A DNA stretch of 64,000 nt from Aurantiacibacter luteus. GTDB taxonomy: Bacteria > Pseudomonadota > Alphaproteobacteria > Sphingomonadales > Sphingomonadaceae. Below, piece by piece: positions 44,803-54,288 of the stretch; position 1 is the stretch's first letter, and every line of letters begins with the position of its first letter. The notes under the pieces are model-generated. The model searched no databases. It was not told the origin of the DNA and saw only the letters and a list, made by a program, of their open reading frames with translations. A program made the translations under genes and the position numbers. The stretch lies in NCBI RefSeq assembly GCF_001010945.1, contig NZ_LBHB01000001.1, positions 434,001 through 498,000 of the forward strand, read 5' to 3'.

Positions 44803-46743
44803 ATGATCCCCGAGATCGGCCTCGCCGCCCTGTGGCTCGCCGCCGCGCTCGCCGTGCTGCAACTGCTCGGCGGCGTGCTGGGTGCGCGGCGCGAGGGGAT
44901 GGAGCTTGCCGCCGTCGCACGCCCCGCCGCGGTGCTGCAGGCGCTGCTTTGTACGGTCGCGTTCCTGTGCCTGCTCTACGTTTTCGCCGTCACCGACCTT
45001 TCCGTGAAGCTGGTCGCGGACAATTCGCATTCGATGAAGCCATGGATCTTCAAGGTCTCGGGTGCCTGGGGCAACCATGAGGGGTCCATGCTCTTGTGGA
45101 TCACCGTGATGGCGATGGCGGGCGGCCTGATCGCCTTCGTCGAGCGCCGCCTGCCCGAGCGCACGATGCTGGCAACCCTCTCCGCGCAGGCCTTTGTGGG
45201 CCTCGGCTTCTACGCCTTCCTCCTGCTGAGCTCCAATCCCTTCCAGCGTCTCAGCCCCGCGCCGCCCGAGGGCAATGGCCTCAACCCCTTGTTGCAGGAC
45301 ATCGGCCTGGCCTTCCACCCGCCCACGCTCTACGTCGGCTACGTCGGCCTGTCTGTAGCCTTCAGCTTCGCAGTGGGTGCGCTGCTGACGCGCAGCGTTA
45401 CGCCCGACTTCGCCCGCGTCATGCGGCCCTGGGTGCTGGCGGCGTGGATCTTCCTGACGCTGGGTATCACGGCGGGCAGCTACTGGGCCTATTACGAGCT
45501 CGGCTGGGGCGGCTGGTGGTTCTGGGACCCGGTGGAAAACGCCTCGCTGATGCCATGGCTCGCGGCCACCGCTCTCCTGCACTCGGTCAGCGTGCTGGCG
45601 GCGAGGGATGCGCTGCGGACCTGGACCATCATGCTCGGCGTCGTCGCCTTTTCGATGAGCATGATCGGCACCTTTCTCGTGCGTTCCGGCATCCTGACGA
45701 GCGTCCACGCCTTTGCCGTGGACCCGGAACGCGGCAGTTTCATCCTCGCGCTGCTGGTGCTCTACATCGGCGGCGCGCTGGTGATCTTTGCCCTTCGCGC
45801 GGCCACCATCGCCGAGGGCGAGCGCTTTGCCGTGACGAGCCGCGAGGGTGCGCTGGTGGTGAACAACATCGCGCTCTCCGCCATCCTCGGCATCGTGCTG
45901 GTGGGCACCCTCTACCCGCTGCTGACCGAGGCCTTCGACATTCGCGTCTCGGTCGGGCCGCCCTATTTCAACCCGGTCTCCGCCATCTTCCTCGTACCCA
46001 TGCTGCTGGTGCTGATGGTCGGACCGCTGCTGCGCTGGCGGGAGGACGGCTTCGCGCGCATCCGCTGGCAGGTGATCGCGCTCTTCGCCGTCACCCTTGG
46101 GGTGCTGCTGGGCGTTTGGCTGGTGGCTGACATTCACCTTCTGCCGCTCATCGGCCTCGCCCTCGCGGTGGGCGTCGGAATTGCCAGCCTGCTGCCGCTC
46201 GCCGGCAGGTCGCTGCGCCGCACGCCGCTCGCGACCTGGGGCATGGTCGTCGCGCATTTCGGCGTGGCGGTGGCGCTGTTCGGCATGGCTTCGGACAGCG
46301 CCTTCCAGCAGGAGCGGCTGGTTGCGGCAAGCGTGGGCGACGCGGTTGAGGTGGGACCGTGGCAGGGGCGGCTCGATACCGTCTATCCCGTCGCCGGACC
46401 GAACTGGACCGCGATCCAGGCCAACCTGCACCTCGCCTACGAGGGCGGGGCCGAGCGCCGGGCAGCGCCGCAATCGCGCAATTTCTGGGCTCCGGTGATG
46501 GAGACGAGCGAGGTGGCGCTGCTCACCCGCTGGAACGGCCAGCTCTACGTCGCCGTGGGCAACCAGGCGCAGGACGGGCGCTGGCAACTGCGGCTGTGGT
46601 GGAAGCCCTTCGTCACCTTCATCTGGTACGGCGGCGTGCTGATCGCGCTGGGCGGGGCGCTTTCGCTGGTGGGCCGCGTGACCACCGACCTACGCCGCCG
46701 CCGCCGCCCCGAAGACGATGTCGACGAGGCGTACCCGGCATGA
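44803..46743 (+). CDS. ccmF: Cytochrome c heme lyase subunit CcmF
   Basis: 646 aa with about fifteen membrane helices. The WWD domain reads YELGWGGWWFWDPVENASLM, with surrounding periplasmic histidines; the N-terminal GAWGNHEGSMLLW and the C-terminal periplasmic domain are as in other CcmF. It joins heme from CcmE to the apocytochrome CxxCH thiols together with CcmH and CcmI. The ccmG start overlaps its stop by 4 nt. Confidence 0.97.
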   Translation: MIPEIGLAALWLAAALAVLQLLGGVLGARREGMELAAVARPAAVLQALLCTVAFLCLLYVFAVTDLSVKLVADNSHSMKPWIFKVSGAWGNHEGSMLLWITVMAMAGGLIAFVERRLPERTMLATLSAQAFVGLGFYAFLLLSSNPFQRLSPAPPEGNGLNPLLQDIGLAFHPPTLYVGYVGLSVAFSFAVGALLTRSVTPDFARVMRPWVLAAWIFLTLGITAGSYWAYYELGWGGWWFWDPVENASLMPWLAATALLHSVSVLAARDALRTWTIMLGVVAFSMSMIGTFLVRSGILTSVHAFAVDPERGSFILALLVLYIGGALVIFALRAATIAEGERFAVTSREGALVVNNIALSAILGIVLVGTLYPLLTEAFDIRVSVGPPYFNPVSAIFLVPMLLVLMVGPLLRWREDGFARIRWQVIALFAVTLGVLLGVWLVADIHLLPLIGLALAVGVGIASLLPLAGRSLRRTPLATWGMVVAHFGVAVALFGMASDSAFQQERLVAASVGDAVEVGPWQGRLDTVYPVAGPNWTAIQANLHLAYEGGAERRAAPQSRNFWAPVMETSEVALLTRWNGQLYVAVGNQAQDGRWQLRLWWKPFVTFIWYGGVLIALGGALSLVGRVTTDLRRRRRPEDDVDEAYPA

Positions 46744-47282
46744 GGCGGCTCCGGATCATCCTTTGGTGCATGGTGGCGGTCGCCGCGGCGCTGTTCGCGC
46801 TGTTCTACTACCAGCTGAACCAGCCGAAGAACGATTTCGTCACCAGCGCGATGGTGGGCCAGCCGCTGCCGCAGTTCGCCCTGGAGCCTGCCTCCGCCGA
46901 TCGGCCGGGGCTGGCGACGGCCGATTTCAAGACCGGCGAGCCGCAGCTGCTCAACCTGTTCGGCAGCTGGTGCATCCCCTGCCGGATCGAGGCACCGCAG
47001 CTCGAGGCGCTCGAGCGGCAGGGCGCGCGGATCACCGGTGTCGCCCTGCGCGACACGCCGGAGGACGTGGCGCAGTTCCTCGAACTCTACGGCAATCCCT
47101 TCACCCGCATCGGGCGCGACGACCTGTCGGAAACGCAGTTCGCGTTAGGCGCTTCGGGCGTGCCGGAAACCTTCGTGATCGACGGTGCGGGGCGCATAAC
47201 CTACCAGCACATCGGGCCCATCGCGCCAGGCGACGTGCCGGTGATCCTGGCTGAACTGCGCAAGGCGGGGTCCGGTTCGTGA
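46740..47282 (+). CDS. Thiol:disulfide interchange protein CcmG/DsbE
   Basis: 180 aa, anchored by an N-terminal helix (about 5-24). The thioredoxin-like active site is LLNLFGSWCIPCRIEAPQLE (WCxPC), with cis-Pro in GVPETFVIDG. It reduces apocytochrome c or CcmH disulfides in the periplasm. It overlaps ccmF and ccmH by 4 nt each, showing coupled translation. Confidence 0.95.
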   Translation: MRRLRIILWCMVAVAAALFALFYYQLNQPKNDFVTSAMVGQPLPQFALEPASADRPGLATADFKTGEPQLLNLFGSWCIPCRIEAPQLEALERQGARITGVALRDTPEDVAQFLELYGNPFTRIGRDDLSETQFALGASGVPETFVIDGAGRITYQHIGPIAPGDVPVILAELRKAGSGS

Positions 47283-47701
47283 GGAGGCTCGTAGCCCTCC
47301 TGCTGCTCGCTCTCGCCGGGCCGCTGGCGGCGCAGGGCAACGTGCCGCCCGCGCCCTATGCCTACACCCAGCTCGCCGACCCGGCGCAGGAGGCCGCGGC
47401 GCGAGAACTGATGCACACCTTGCGCTGCCTCCAGTGCCAGAGCCAGTCCATCGCTGATTCCGACGCGCCCATCGCGGGCGACATGCGCCACCAGGTCCGC
47501 GCCCGCATCGCCGCGGGCGAAAGCCCCGACGAGGTGCGCGACTGGCTGATCTCGCGCTACGGCGACTACATCAGCTACGAACCGCAGGTCAGCGCCTCGA
47601 CCTGGCCGCTGTTCGTGGTGCCCGCGATCATCCTCGTGCTGGCGGTGCTCCTGCTGCTGGCTCGGGTCGGGCGGCGCAGGGCGAGCGGGGAGGGGGGATG
47701 A
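47279..47701 (+). CDS. ccmH: Cytochrome c-type biogenesis protein CcmH
   Basis: 140 aa with GTG start. A signal peptide/anchor (residues 1-20) precedes the redox site LRCLQCQSQSIADSDAPIAG (LRCxxCQ), DMRHQVRARIAAGES and EVRDWLISRYGDYI, followed by a C-terminal membrane helix (WPLFVVPAIILVLAVLLLLA). It presents the reduced apocytochrome thiols for heme attachment. Only the N-terminal CcmL-like part of the E. coli fusion protein is here; the other part is the separate ccmI. Confidence 0.95.
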   Translation: MRRLVALLLLALAGPLAAQGNVPPAPYAYTQLADPAQEAAARELMHTLRCLQCQSQSIADSDAPIAGDMRHQVRARIAAGESPDEVRDWLISRYGDYISYEPQVSASTWPLFVVPAIILVLAVLLLLARVGRRRASGEGG

Positions 47702-48408
47702 CCTGGATTCTCGTCCTGCTGCTCGCCGCCGCGTGTCTGGCCATCGCCGTGTGGTGGCTGCGCGTGCCGCGCGCGATGTGGATGGCGCTGGCCGCCGCGC
47801 TGGCCTTCGGACTCGCGGGCTATGCCCTGCAGGCGAACCCCGGAATGTCCTCGGCCCCGGCTCGCGGAGCTTTCGATGCCGGCGGGGAGCAGCAGGACGT
47901 GGTCGCGCAGCGGCAGGAGTTCATCGGCGACGAGGATCGCTCCACCGCCAACCTCATCATCACCGCCGACGCGATGGCGCGGCGCTCGCGCTATGCCGAT
48001 GCGGCGACCTATCTTGCGGGCGTGACCGAACAGAACCCCGCCGATTTTGAGGCCTGGCTGGCGCTCGGCATCGCGCTGACCGAGCACGCCGACGGCGCGC
48101 TGACCGCGCCCGCGCTCTACGCCTTCCGGCAAGCGGCTGCGCTCAAGCCCGCGCATCCCGGCCCCGGTTATTTCCTCGGCGTGTCGCTGATCCGGCAGGG
48201 GCAGCTGCTCGAGGCGCGGCAGGCCTGGGCGGAAACGCTCGCCAACGCGCCACCGGACGCCGCCGGACGGGCCGGGCTGGCAGAGCGGCTGGCACGGCTC
48301 GACGGACTGCTCGCGCAGATCGCCGCGGGCGCTCCCGCCCAGCCTCCTGCCCAGCCTCCCGCACAGTCCCCGATACCGCCACCTCCCCCCGGCAATACGG
48401 ACCAATAG
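47698..48408 (+). CDS. ccmI: Cytochrome c maturation TPR protein CcmI (CycH-type)
   Basis: 236 aa. Two N-terminal membrane helices (about 1-45) flank a short loop, then a periplasmic TPR domain (ATYLAGVTEQNPADFEAWLA and YFLGVSLIRQGQLLEARQAW). It ends in a Pro/Gln tail (QPPAQPPAQ). CcmI chaperones the apocytochrome tail to CcmFH. It starts 4 nt inside ccmH. It is last of the ccm genes in this cluster. Confidence 0.88.
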   Translation: MTWILVLLLAAACLAIAVWWLRVPRAMWMALAAALAFGLAGYALQANPGMSSAPARGAFDAGGEQQDVVAQRQEFIGDEDRSTANLIITADAMARRSRYADAATYLAGVTEQNPADFEAWLALGIALTEHADGALTAPALYAFRQAAALKPAHPGPGYFLGVSLIRQGQLLEARQAWAETLANAPPDAAGRAGLAERLARLDGLLAQIAAGAPAQPPAQPPAQSPIPPPPPGNTDQ

Positions 48409-48480
48409 TTCCGTTTGCGGGGCACCCGGGGCGCTGCTAAAGGCCCCCCTTCGCCCGCCACGGAGCGAGATGACGATCGC

Positions 48481-50373
48481 ATGAGTGCTACCACAAACGA
48501 CCGCGACTCCGCCCGGCTGAAGCTGGCGGTGGGCGCTATCGGCATCGTCTTCGGCGACATCGGCACCAGCCCGATCTACGCCTTCCGCGAGACCTTTCGC
48601 GGGCCCCACGAACTGCCGATCGACGACATGCACATCCTGGGCGTGCTCAGCCTGATCTTCTGGTCGATGACGTTGATTGTCTCGATCCAGTACGTCAGCA
48701 TCCTGATGCGCGCCGACAACAAGGGGCAGGGCGGCAGCCTGGCGCTGGTGGCGCTGCTTTCGCGCACCATCGGCAAGTCCAGGCACAGCGGCGTGGTGGT
48801 GATGCTGGGCGTGGCGGCGACGGCGCTGTTCTACGGCGACAGCATGATCACCCCGGCGATCTCCGTGCTCTCGGCGGTCGAGGGCCTGACGGTGGTGAAC
48901 CCGGGCCTCGAACGCTTCGTCCTGCCCATCGCGCTGGTGCTGCTGATCTCGCTGTTCGTGCTGCAACAGCGCGGGACGGCGAAGGTTGGCATGATGTTCG
49001 CCCCGGTGATGACGGTCTATTTCGTCGTGCTGGCCGTGCTGGGCATCGGCTACATCGTGGCGACGCCCGAGATCCTGTGGGCGCTCAATCCCTACTACAT
49101 GGTGCAGTTCTTCATCACCGACAAATACACCGCGTTCCTTGCGCTCGGCTCGGTGGTGCTGGCGGTAACGGGGGCGGAGGCGCTCTATTCCGACATGGGC
49201 CACTTCGGGCGCGGGCCGATGCGGCTGAGCTGGTTCGGCTTCGTCATGCCCTGCCTGCTGCTCAACTACTTCGGCCAGGGCGCGATGATCATCGGCCTGC
49301 CCGACGCGGCGGCCGAGGAGGCGATCCTCAACCCGTTCTTCTTCCTCGCCAACGACGCCTATCGCCTGCCGCTGGTGATTCTGGCGACCTGCGCCACCTT
49401 CATCGCCAGCCAGGCGGTGATCAGCGGGGCATTCAGCGTCACGCACCAGGCGATCCAGCTCGGCTTCGTGCCGCGCCTGTCGATCCGCCACACCAGCGAC
49501 GAACACCACGGGCAGATCTACATCCCCGTCATCAACTGGATGCTGATGCTGGCGGTGATCGTGCTGGTGCTGTTCTTCCAGAACTCCTCCAACCTTGCGA
49601 GCGCCTACGGCATCGCGGTGACCGGCGCGATGATGATCGACACGCTGCTGATGGCCGTGCTGCTGCTGGCGGTGTGGAAGTGGAAGTGGTGGCTGGCCGT
49701 GCCGGTGATCGCGCTGTTCATTATCGTCGACGGCGCCTACTTCGCCGCGAACCTGACCAAGGTGCCCGACGGCGGCTGGTTCCCGCTGATCGTGGGCGCC
49801 ATCGCCTTCACCGTGCTGACGACCTGGGCCAAGGGCCGCAGCCTGATGCGGGCGCGCATGACCGAGATGAGCCTGCCGCTCGACATCTTCGCCAAGAGCG
49901 CCCGGTCCAGCACCAGCCGCGTGCCGGGGACGGCGATCTTCATGAACTCCGGCTCCAGCGGCACGCCGAGCGCGCTGCTGCACAACATCAAGCACAACAA
50001 GGTGCTGCACGAGCGGGTCGTGGTGCTGACCGTGCAGATCGCCGACGTGCCCTACGTGGGCGAGGAGAAACGCTGCGAGATCCAGAGCCTTGGCGACGGG
50101 TTCTTCCGCGTGATCCTGCACTATGGCTTCATGCAGGAAACCGACGTGCCGCAGGCCCTGCAGCGCGAGGAGATGTGCGGCGGCGCCTTCGACATGATGA
50201 AGACCAGCTTCTTCCTCAGCCGCCAGACCCTGCTGAGCGCGGACAAGCCGGGCATGAAGGTCTGGCGCGAGAAGCTGTTCGCATGGATGATGCGCAATTC
50301 CGCGACCCCGATGGAATTCTTTCGCCTGCCGACCAACCGCGTGGTCGAACTGGGAAGCCAGGTGGAGATCTGA
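48481..50373 (+). CDS. kup: Low-affinity potassium transporter Kup
   Basis: 630 aa from the ATG at 48481. Twelve membrane helices in the N-terminal 440 residues, with the KUP signature [20 protein letters not shown], then [11 protein letters not shown]-type block [17 protein letters not shown], and a cytoplasmic C-terminal domain. It imports K+ with protons across the inner membrane. It stands alone 72 nt after ccmI. The following 180-nt gap to the convergent ispZ holds a small repeat and no gene. Confidence 0.96.
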   Translation: MSATTNDRDSARLKLAVGAIGIVFGDIGTSPIYAFRETFRGPHELPIDDMHILGVLSLIFWSMTLIVSIQYVSILMRADNKGQGGSLALVALLSRTIGKSRHSGVVVMLGVAATALFYGDSMITPAISVLSAVEGLTVVNPGLERFVLPIALVLLISLFVLQQRGTAKVGMMFAPVMTVYFVVLAVLGIGYIVATPEILWALNPYYMVQFFITDKYTAFLALGSVVLAVTGAEALYSDMGHFGRGPMRLSWFGFVMPCLLLNYFGQGAMIIGLPDAAAEEAILNPFFFLANDAYRLPLVILATCATFIASQAVISGAFSVTHQAIQLGFVPRLSIRHTSDEHHGQIYIPVINWMLMLAVIVLVLFFQNSSNLASAYGIAVTGAMMIDTLLMAVLLLAVWKWKWWLAVPVIALFIIVDGAYFAANLTKVPDGGWFPLIVGAIAFTVLTTWAKGRSLMRARMTEMSLPLDIFAKSARSSTSRVPGTAIFMNSGSSGTPSALLHNIKHNKVLHERVVVLTVQIADVPYVGEEKRCEIQSLGDGFFRVILHYGFMQETDVPQALQREEMCGGAFDMMKTSFFLSRQTLLSADKPGMKVWREKLFAWMMRNSATPMEFFRLPTNRVVELGSQVEI

Positions 50374-50381
50374 CGGGGCCG

Positions 50382-50470
50382 GCGCGAAGTTGACACCGTC
50401 AACCGCCTGTCGTCACGGATTTGCAATCGGTTCAAAGACTTGGCGGGCCAGCAAAGTTGACACTTCGCGC
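50382..50470. repeat. Imperfect repeat between kup and ispZ
   Basis: AAGTTGACAC occurs twice (50388-50397 approximately, and 50455-50463 region), and GCGCGAAGT at 50382-50390 is inverted as ACTTCGCGC at 50462-50470. The arms could form a long, weak stem between these convergent genes. No T-run marks it as a terminator. Confidence 0.4.
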
Positions 50471-50553
50471 GGTTGGCGCGGAAACGTCGCCCGTTGGCCG
50501 GTCTGCCTCAGCGGGTGCACCTGCCCGCAGCACCGGCAGGTAGGAAAGCGAAA

Positions 50554-51204
50554 TCAGCCCGTCGGCGGCTCGTTCTTCACCACTTCCTCGGTCTCGCCCA
50601 CGTCGAGCCCGTGGCGCATCAGCATGGGCACCTGGCTGAAGGTGAAGAGGAAGGTGAGCGGCAGGAACAGCCACAGCTTCATGCCGAGCCAGGTTTCGAA
50701 GCTGACGGAGTAGATGAGCACGGTGTTGATCGCCGCGAGGACGATGAAGAACAGCCCCCAGTTGCGCGACAGCTTCAGCCAGCCCTCGTCCGATAGACCG
50801 TCGAAAGCGGCCTCCAGCAAGATTTTCAGCAGCGCCTTGCCGCGCGCGTATCCGGCCAGCAGGACGACGGCGAACAGGACATAGACGATGCCCGGCTTCC
50901 ACTGGATGAAGCGTTCGTCCTGGAAGTAGATGGTCAGCGCGCCGAACCCGACGATGAGCGCGGTCGACAGCATCAGCATGGGGCTGACCTTGCCGAGCCG
51001 CCACTTGCTGATCGCCAGCGCGACCACGGCGGCGACGATGAAGGCGACCGTGCCGCGCACGACCGCGAAGACTTCGCCCGCCATGTCGCTCTCGTCGACC
51101 GGCGCGAAATACTTGTAGGTAAGGAAGAACACCAGCAGCGGGCCGTAATCGACCGCAACGCTGATCCAGCCGCTGCCCTTGGGTTTGGTGGTTTGGGATG
51201 TCAT
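50554..51204 (-). CDS. Inner-membrane septation protein A (YciB/IspZ family)
   Basis: 216 aa with five predicted helices. The family is recognised by VDYGPLLVFFLTYKYFAPVD, SKWRLGKVSPMLMLSTALIV, TIYFQDERFIQWKPGIVYVL and NWGLFFIVLAAINTV. Homologues in other bacteria affect septation and envelope integrity. It is the last gene of the dapF-mtaB-ftsY-ispZ run, separated from ftsY by a REP-like element. Confidence 0.93.
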   Translation of the reverse strand: MTSQTTKPKGSGWISVAVDYGPLLVFFLTYKYFAPVDESDMAGEVFAVVRGTVAFIVAAVVALAISKWRLGKVSPMLMLSTALIVGFGALTIYFQDERFIQWKPGIVYVLFAVVLLAGYARGKALLKILLEAAFDGLSDEGWLKLSRNWGLFFIVLAAINTVLIYSVSFETWLGMKLWLFLPLTFLFTFSQVPMLMRHGLDVGETEEVVKNEPPTG

Positions 51205-51219
51205 GGCTGTTTCAATATC

Positions 51220-51313
51220 CGCTCATCCTGAGCTTGTCGAAGGATTGTCTTTTCTTCGAGACTGCGCGCTTGTGCCAAGTCAAGGCAGCCCTTCGACAAG
51301 CTCAGGGCGAGCG
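51220..51313. repeat. REP-like palindromic element between ftsY and ispZ
   Basis: The left arm CCTGAGCTTGTCGAAGG at 51227-51243 is inverted as CCTTCGACAAGCTCAGG at 51290-51306, with outer CGCTC/GAGCG. The arms are the same as in the hrpB copy at 15418-15505; the spacer differs. It may stabilise the ftsY mRNA or terminate it before ispZ. Confidence 0.9.
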
Positions 51314-51330
51314 GGTGGGGGCGCAGTGCG

Positions 51331-52254
51331 CTAAGCCACCCCCGCGATGACACGCGCCACCAGGTCCGGGTCGAAGGGCCTGAGGTCGTCCAGCGTCTCG
51401 CCCACGCCGATGGCGTGGATCGGCAGCCCGAACTGCTCGGCCGCCGCCACCAGCACGCCGCCGCGCGCGGTGCCGTCGAGCTTGGTCATGATGAGGCCGG
51501 TGACGCCCGCCACCTCCTTGAAGATCTCGATCTGGCCCAATGCGTTCTGGCCGTTGGTGGCATCGAGCACGAGCACCACGTCGTGCGGCGCCTCCGGGTT
51601 GAGGCGGCCGAGCACCTTCCGGATCTTGGCCAGCTCGTCCATCAGCTCGCGCTTGTTCTGGAGCCGTCCGGCGGTGTCGACGATCAGCGCGTCGATGCCG
51701 GTGTCGGTCGCGCGCTTGACAGCGTCGTAGACGATGGAGGCCGGGTCGCCCCCTTCCGGCCCGGTGACAATGGGCACGCCGATGCGGTCGGCCCAGACCT
51801 TGAGCTGGCCGATGGCGGCGGCGCGGAAGGTGTCGCCGGCGGCCAGCAGCACGCCGTAGTCGTCCTCCATGAACCAGTGGCCCAGCTTGGCGATGGTCGT
51901 CGTCTTGCCGCTGCCGTTTACGCCGATGACGAGGATGACCTGCGGGCGCGGGAAGGCGTTGACCTCCAGCGGCTTTGCCACGGGGCGCAGGATCGCGGCG
52001 ATCTCCTCGGCCACGGCCTCCTTCAACTCGCGCTCGGTTATGGTCAGGCCGAAGCGCTTTTCGGCCAGCTTGTCGCGGATGCGCGCGGCGGCGCTGGGGC
52101 CGAGGTCGGAGAGGATCAGCGCGTCCTCGACATCGTCCAGCGTGGCATTGTCCAGCTTGGCGGTGCCGATGACGCCGGTGAGATTATCGGAAAGGCGCTC
52201 GGACGTCTTGCGAAAGCCGCCGAACAGCTTGTCGGTCCAGCTCGGTTCGCTCAC
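51331..52254 (-). CDS. ftsY: Signal recognition particle receptor FtsY
   Basis: 307 aa from the GTG at 52254, overlapping mtaB by 4 nt; longer reading is antisense noise. The NG domain of the SRP GTPases is complete: N-domain SWTDKLFGGFRKTSERLSDN, G1 VIGVNGSGKTTTIAKLGHWF, GDTFRAAAIGQLKVWADR, DTAGRLQNKRELMDELAKI, and TKLDGTARGGVLVA. The acidic A-domain is absent, as is usual in alphaproteobacteria. It docks SRP-ribosome complexes to the membrane; the matching SRP RNA is at 16899-16988. Confidence 0.97.
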   Translation of the reverse strand: MSEPSWTDKLFGGFRKTSERLSDNLTGVIGTAKLDNATLDDVEDALILSDLGPSAAARIRDKLAEKRFGLTITERELKEAVAEEIAAILRPVAKPLEVNAFPRPQVILVIGVNGSGKTTTIAKLGHWFMEDDYGVLLAAGDTFRAAAIGQLKVWADRIGVPIVTGPEGGDPASIVYDAVKRATDTGIDALIVDTAGRLQNKRELMDELAKIRKVLGRLNPEAPHDVVLVLDATNGQNALGQIEIFKEVAGVTGLIMTKLDGTARGGVLVAAAEQFGLPIHAIGVGETLDDLRPFDPDLVARVIAGVA

Positions 52255-53447
52255 GTGAGAAGGCCCTTGTCGTGGGAGGTGGGGATGACGGTCAGCAGGG
52301 TGCCCGCCGTGATGCCGGGGGGCAAGGCCACCCGCGCGAAGTTTTCCGCATAGCCCGCGCCGTCGCGTTCGGCGAGGACCGAAAGCGGCTTGCCCACGAG
52401 GCCGGCGAGCCAGTCGTTTCGCACCTTGGCGACCTCCGCGCGCAGCTCGGCGGCGCGGCAACGGATGGATTTGCGGTCCACCTGCGGCATCCGCGCGGCG
52501 GGGGTGCGGGGGCGGGGCGAGTAGGGGAAGACGTGGCCGTGGACGACGCCCAGTTCGCGCACGATGGAGAGGTTCTGAGCATGGTGCGCCTCGCTCTCGG
52601 TCGGGAAACCGGCGATGAGGTCGGCGCCCACGGCGATGTCGGGGCGCCGTGCCTTCAGCCTGCCGACCAGCTCGACCGCGTCGGCGCGGCTGTGGCGGCG
52701 CTTCATGCGTTTCAGGATCAGGTCCGCGCCATGTTGCAGCGAGAGGTGCAGGTGCGGCATCAGGCGAGGTTCGGCGGCGAACAGATCCTCCAGCTGCGGG
52801 TCGATGGCCGGACCGTCGAGCGAGGACAGGCGCAGGCGCGTGAGGTCCGGGAAGGCGGATAGGACGGCGGCGACCAGTTCGCCGAGCGGCGGCTGGCCCG
52901 GCAGGTCGTGCCCCCAGCTGGCGGTATCGACCCCGGTAAGCACCACCTCGGGCGCCCCGAGGGCGAGGTGGCGCTCGATCTCGCGCAGCACCTCTGCGAC
53001 CGGCAGCGAGCGGCTCGCCCCGCGCCCCTGCGGGATGACGCAAAAGGTGCAGGCGTGGTCGCAGCCGTTCTGGACGGCGATGAAGGCGCGGGTGCGATCC
53101 TGCGGCAGAAAGGGCTGCTCTGCCACGTTCCAGGCACGGGCATCGAGCTTGAGGGCGTTGGGTACGAGGCCGTCGACCTCGGGCATTCGCGCCAGTTCGT
53201 CACGCTCGATCTCCGCCGCGCAGCCGGTGACGAGCACGCGGGCGGTGGGGCGATCGCGACGGGCGCGGCGGATGGCCTGGCGGGTCTGGCGAACGGCCTC
53301 GGCGGTGACGGCGCAGGAGTTGACGACGACCACGTCCTCGCCTGCCAGCATGGCGGCGATGCGCTCGCTCTCGGCGATGTTGAGGCGGCAGCCGAGGTTC
53401 ACGACGAGGGGCGAAATCACCTCGGCGCTCAAGCGTAGTCGTCCCAT
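52251..53447 (-). CDS. mtaB: tRNA methylthiotransferase MtaB (t6A37)
   Basis: 398 aa from the ATG at 53447; a TTG at 53432 that overlaps the dapF stop (TTGA) is an alternative start. Radical-SAM CxxxCxxC is in QNGCDHACTFCVIPQGRGAS; the three N-terminal cluster cysteines are in LGCRLN, NSCAVT and GCAAE. VVLTGVDTASWG and LQHGADLILKRMKRRH are typical of MtaB. It adds a methylthio group to N6-threonylcarbamoyladenosine in tRNA. It is flanked by dapF and ftsY, a common alphaproteobacterial order. Confidence 0.93.
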   Translation of the reverse strand: MGRLRLSAEVISPLVVNLGCRLNIAESERIAAMLAGEDVVVVNSCAVTAEAVRQTRQAIRRARRDRPTARVLVTGCAAEIERDELARMPEVDGLVPNALKLDARAWNVAEQPFLPQDRTRAFIAVQNGCDHACTFCVIPQGRGASRSLPVAEVLREIERHLALGAPEVVLTGVDTASWGHDLPGQPPLGELVAAVLSAFPDLTRLRLSSLDGPAIDPQLEDLFAAEPRLMPHLHLSLQHGADLILKRMKRRHSRADAVELVGRLKARRPDIAVGADLIAGFPTESEAHHAQNLSIVRELGVVHGHVFPYSPRPRTPAARMPQVDRKSIRCRAAELRAEVAKVRNDWLAGLVGKPLSVLAERDGAGYAENFARVALPPGITAGTLLTVIPTSHDKGLLT

Positions 53448-54238
53448 CCGAATTCGCCGCGAAAGGCCTCGGTCGCCGGGCCTGACATGGTGATGTGATC
53501 GTCGTGCCCCCAGCCGATGGTGAGCGTTCCGCCGGGCAGATGCACCGCCACCTGCCGGTCCGCGAGGCCGCGGCGCATGGCGGCGACCGCGGTGGCGCAG
53601 GCACCGGTGCCGCAGGCGCGCGTCAGCCCCGCGCCGCGCTCCCACACGCGCAGGCGGATGGTCTTGCGATCCTCCACAGTGGCAACGTTGACGTTCACGC
53701 GTTCGGGAAACAGCTCGTCGTGCTCGATCAGCGGGCCGAGCGTGTCGAGGCGCACCGCGTCATTGTCCTCGACGAAGAAGACGACGTGCGGATTGCCCAC
53801 GTTGACCGCGACGGGCTGCTCCAGCTCGTCCCAACCGACGGGCATGGCGAGCGTGTCCATGGCATAGGCGAGCGGGATCGCGTCCCAGTCGAACCGGGGC
53901 ACGCCCATGTCGACCGAGGCGCTCGCATCGCCCGGCGTGGTCGCCAGCAGGCCGCCCCTGGTGGCGATGCGTGCCGGTTCGCCCAGCAGCAGCGCGACCG
54001 CGCGGGTGGCATTGCCGCAGGCCTCCACCTCGCCTCCGTCGCAATTGAAGATCCGCATGGCGCAGGTCGCCTCGCTGCTCGGTTCGAGCACGATGAGCTG
54101 GTCGCAGCCGATCCCCTCGCGCCGGTCGGCCAGCGCGCGCACGGTGGCGGGCAGCAGTTCGGGCAGCGCGGTTTCGCGCGCGTCGAGCACGACGAAATCG
54201 TTGCCAAGGCCGTGCATCTTCCAGAAGGGAACGCGCAT
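53429..54238 (-). CDS. dapF: Diaminopimelate epimerase
   Basis: 269 aa from the ATG at 54238. It interconverts LL- and meso-diaminopimelate for lysine and peptidoglycan synthesis. The two catalytic cysteines are in NCDGGEVEACGNATR and GLTRACGTGACATAVAA; N-terminal FWKMHGLGNDFVVLDA is the family start. It opens the dapF-mtaB-ftsY-ispZ run. Confidence 0.97.
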   Translation of the reverse strand: MRVPFWKMHGLGNDFVVLDARETALPELLPATVRALADRREGIGCDQLIVLEPSSEATCAMRIFNCDGGEVEACGNATRAVALLLGEPARIATRGGLLATTPGDASASVDMGVPRFDWDAIPLAYAMDTLAMPVGWDELEQPVAVNVGNPHVVFFVEDNDAVRLDTLGPLIEHDELFPERVNVNVATVEDRKTIRLRVWERGAGLTRACGTGACATAVAAMRRGLADRQVAVHLPGGTLTIGWGHDDHITMSGPATEAFRGEFGWDDYA

Positions 54239-54288
54239 GGTGGCGGACCTAGGGGCGCGTCCCCGAAACCGCAATGGCGAAGGCCGGA

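Noticed and set aside
51331-53043. 570-aa fusion upstream of FtsY
   Set aside because: The extra 263 residues are the mtaB gene read in the wrong frame; the GTG start at 52254 with a GTGA overlap is preferred.
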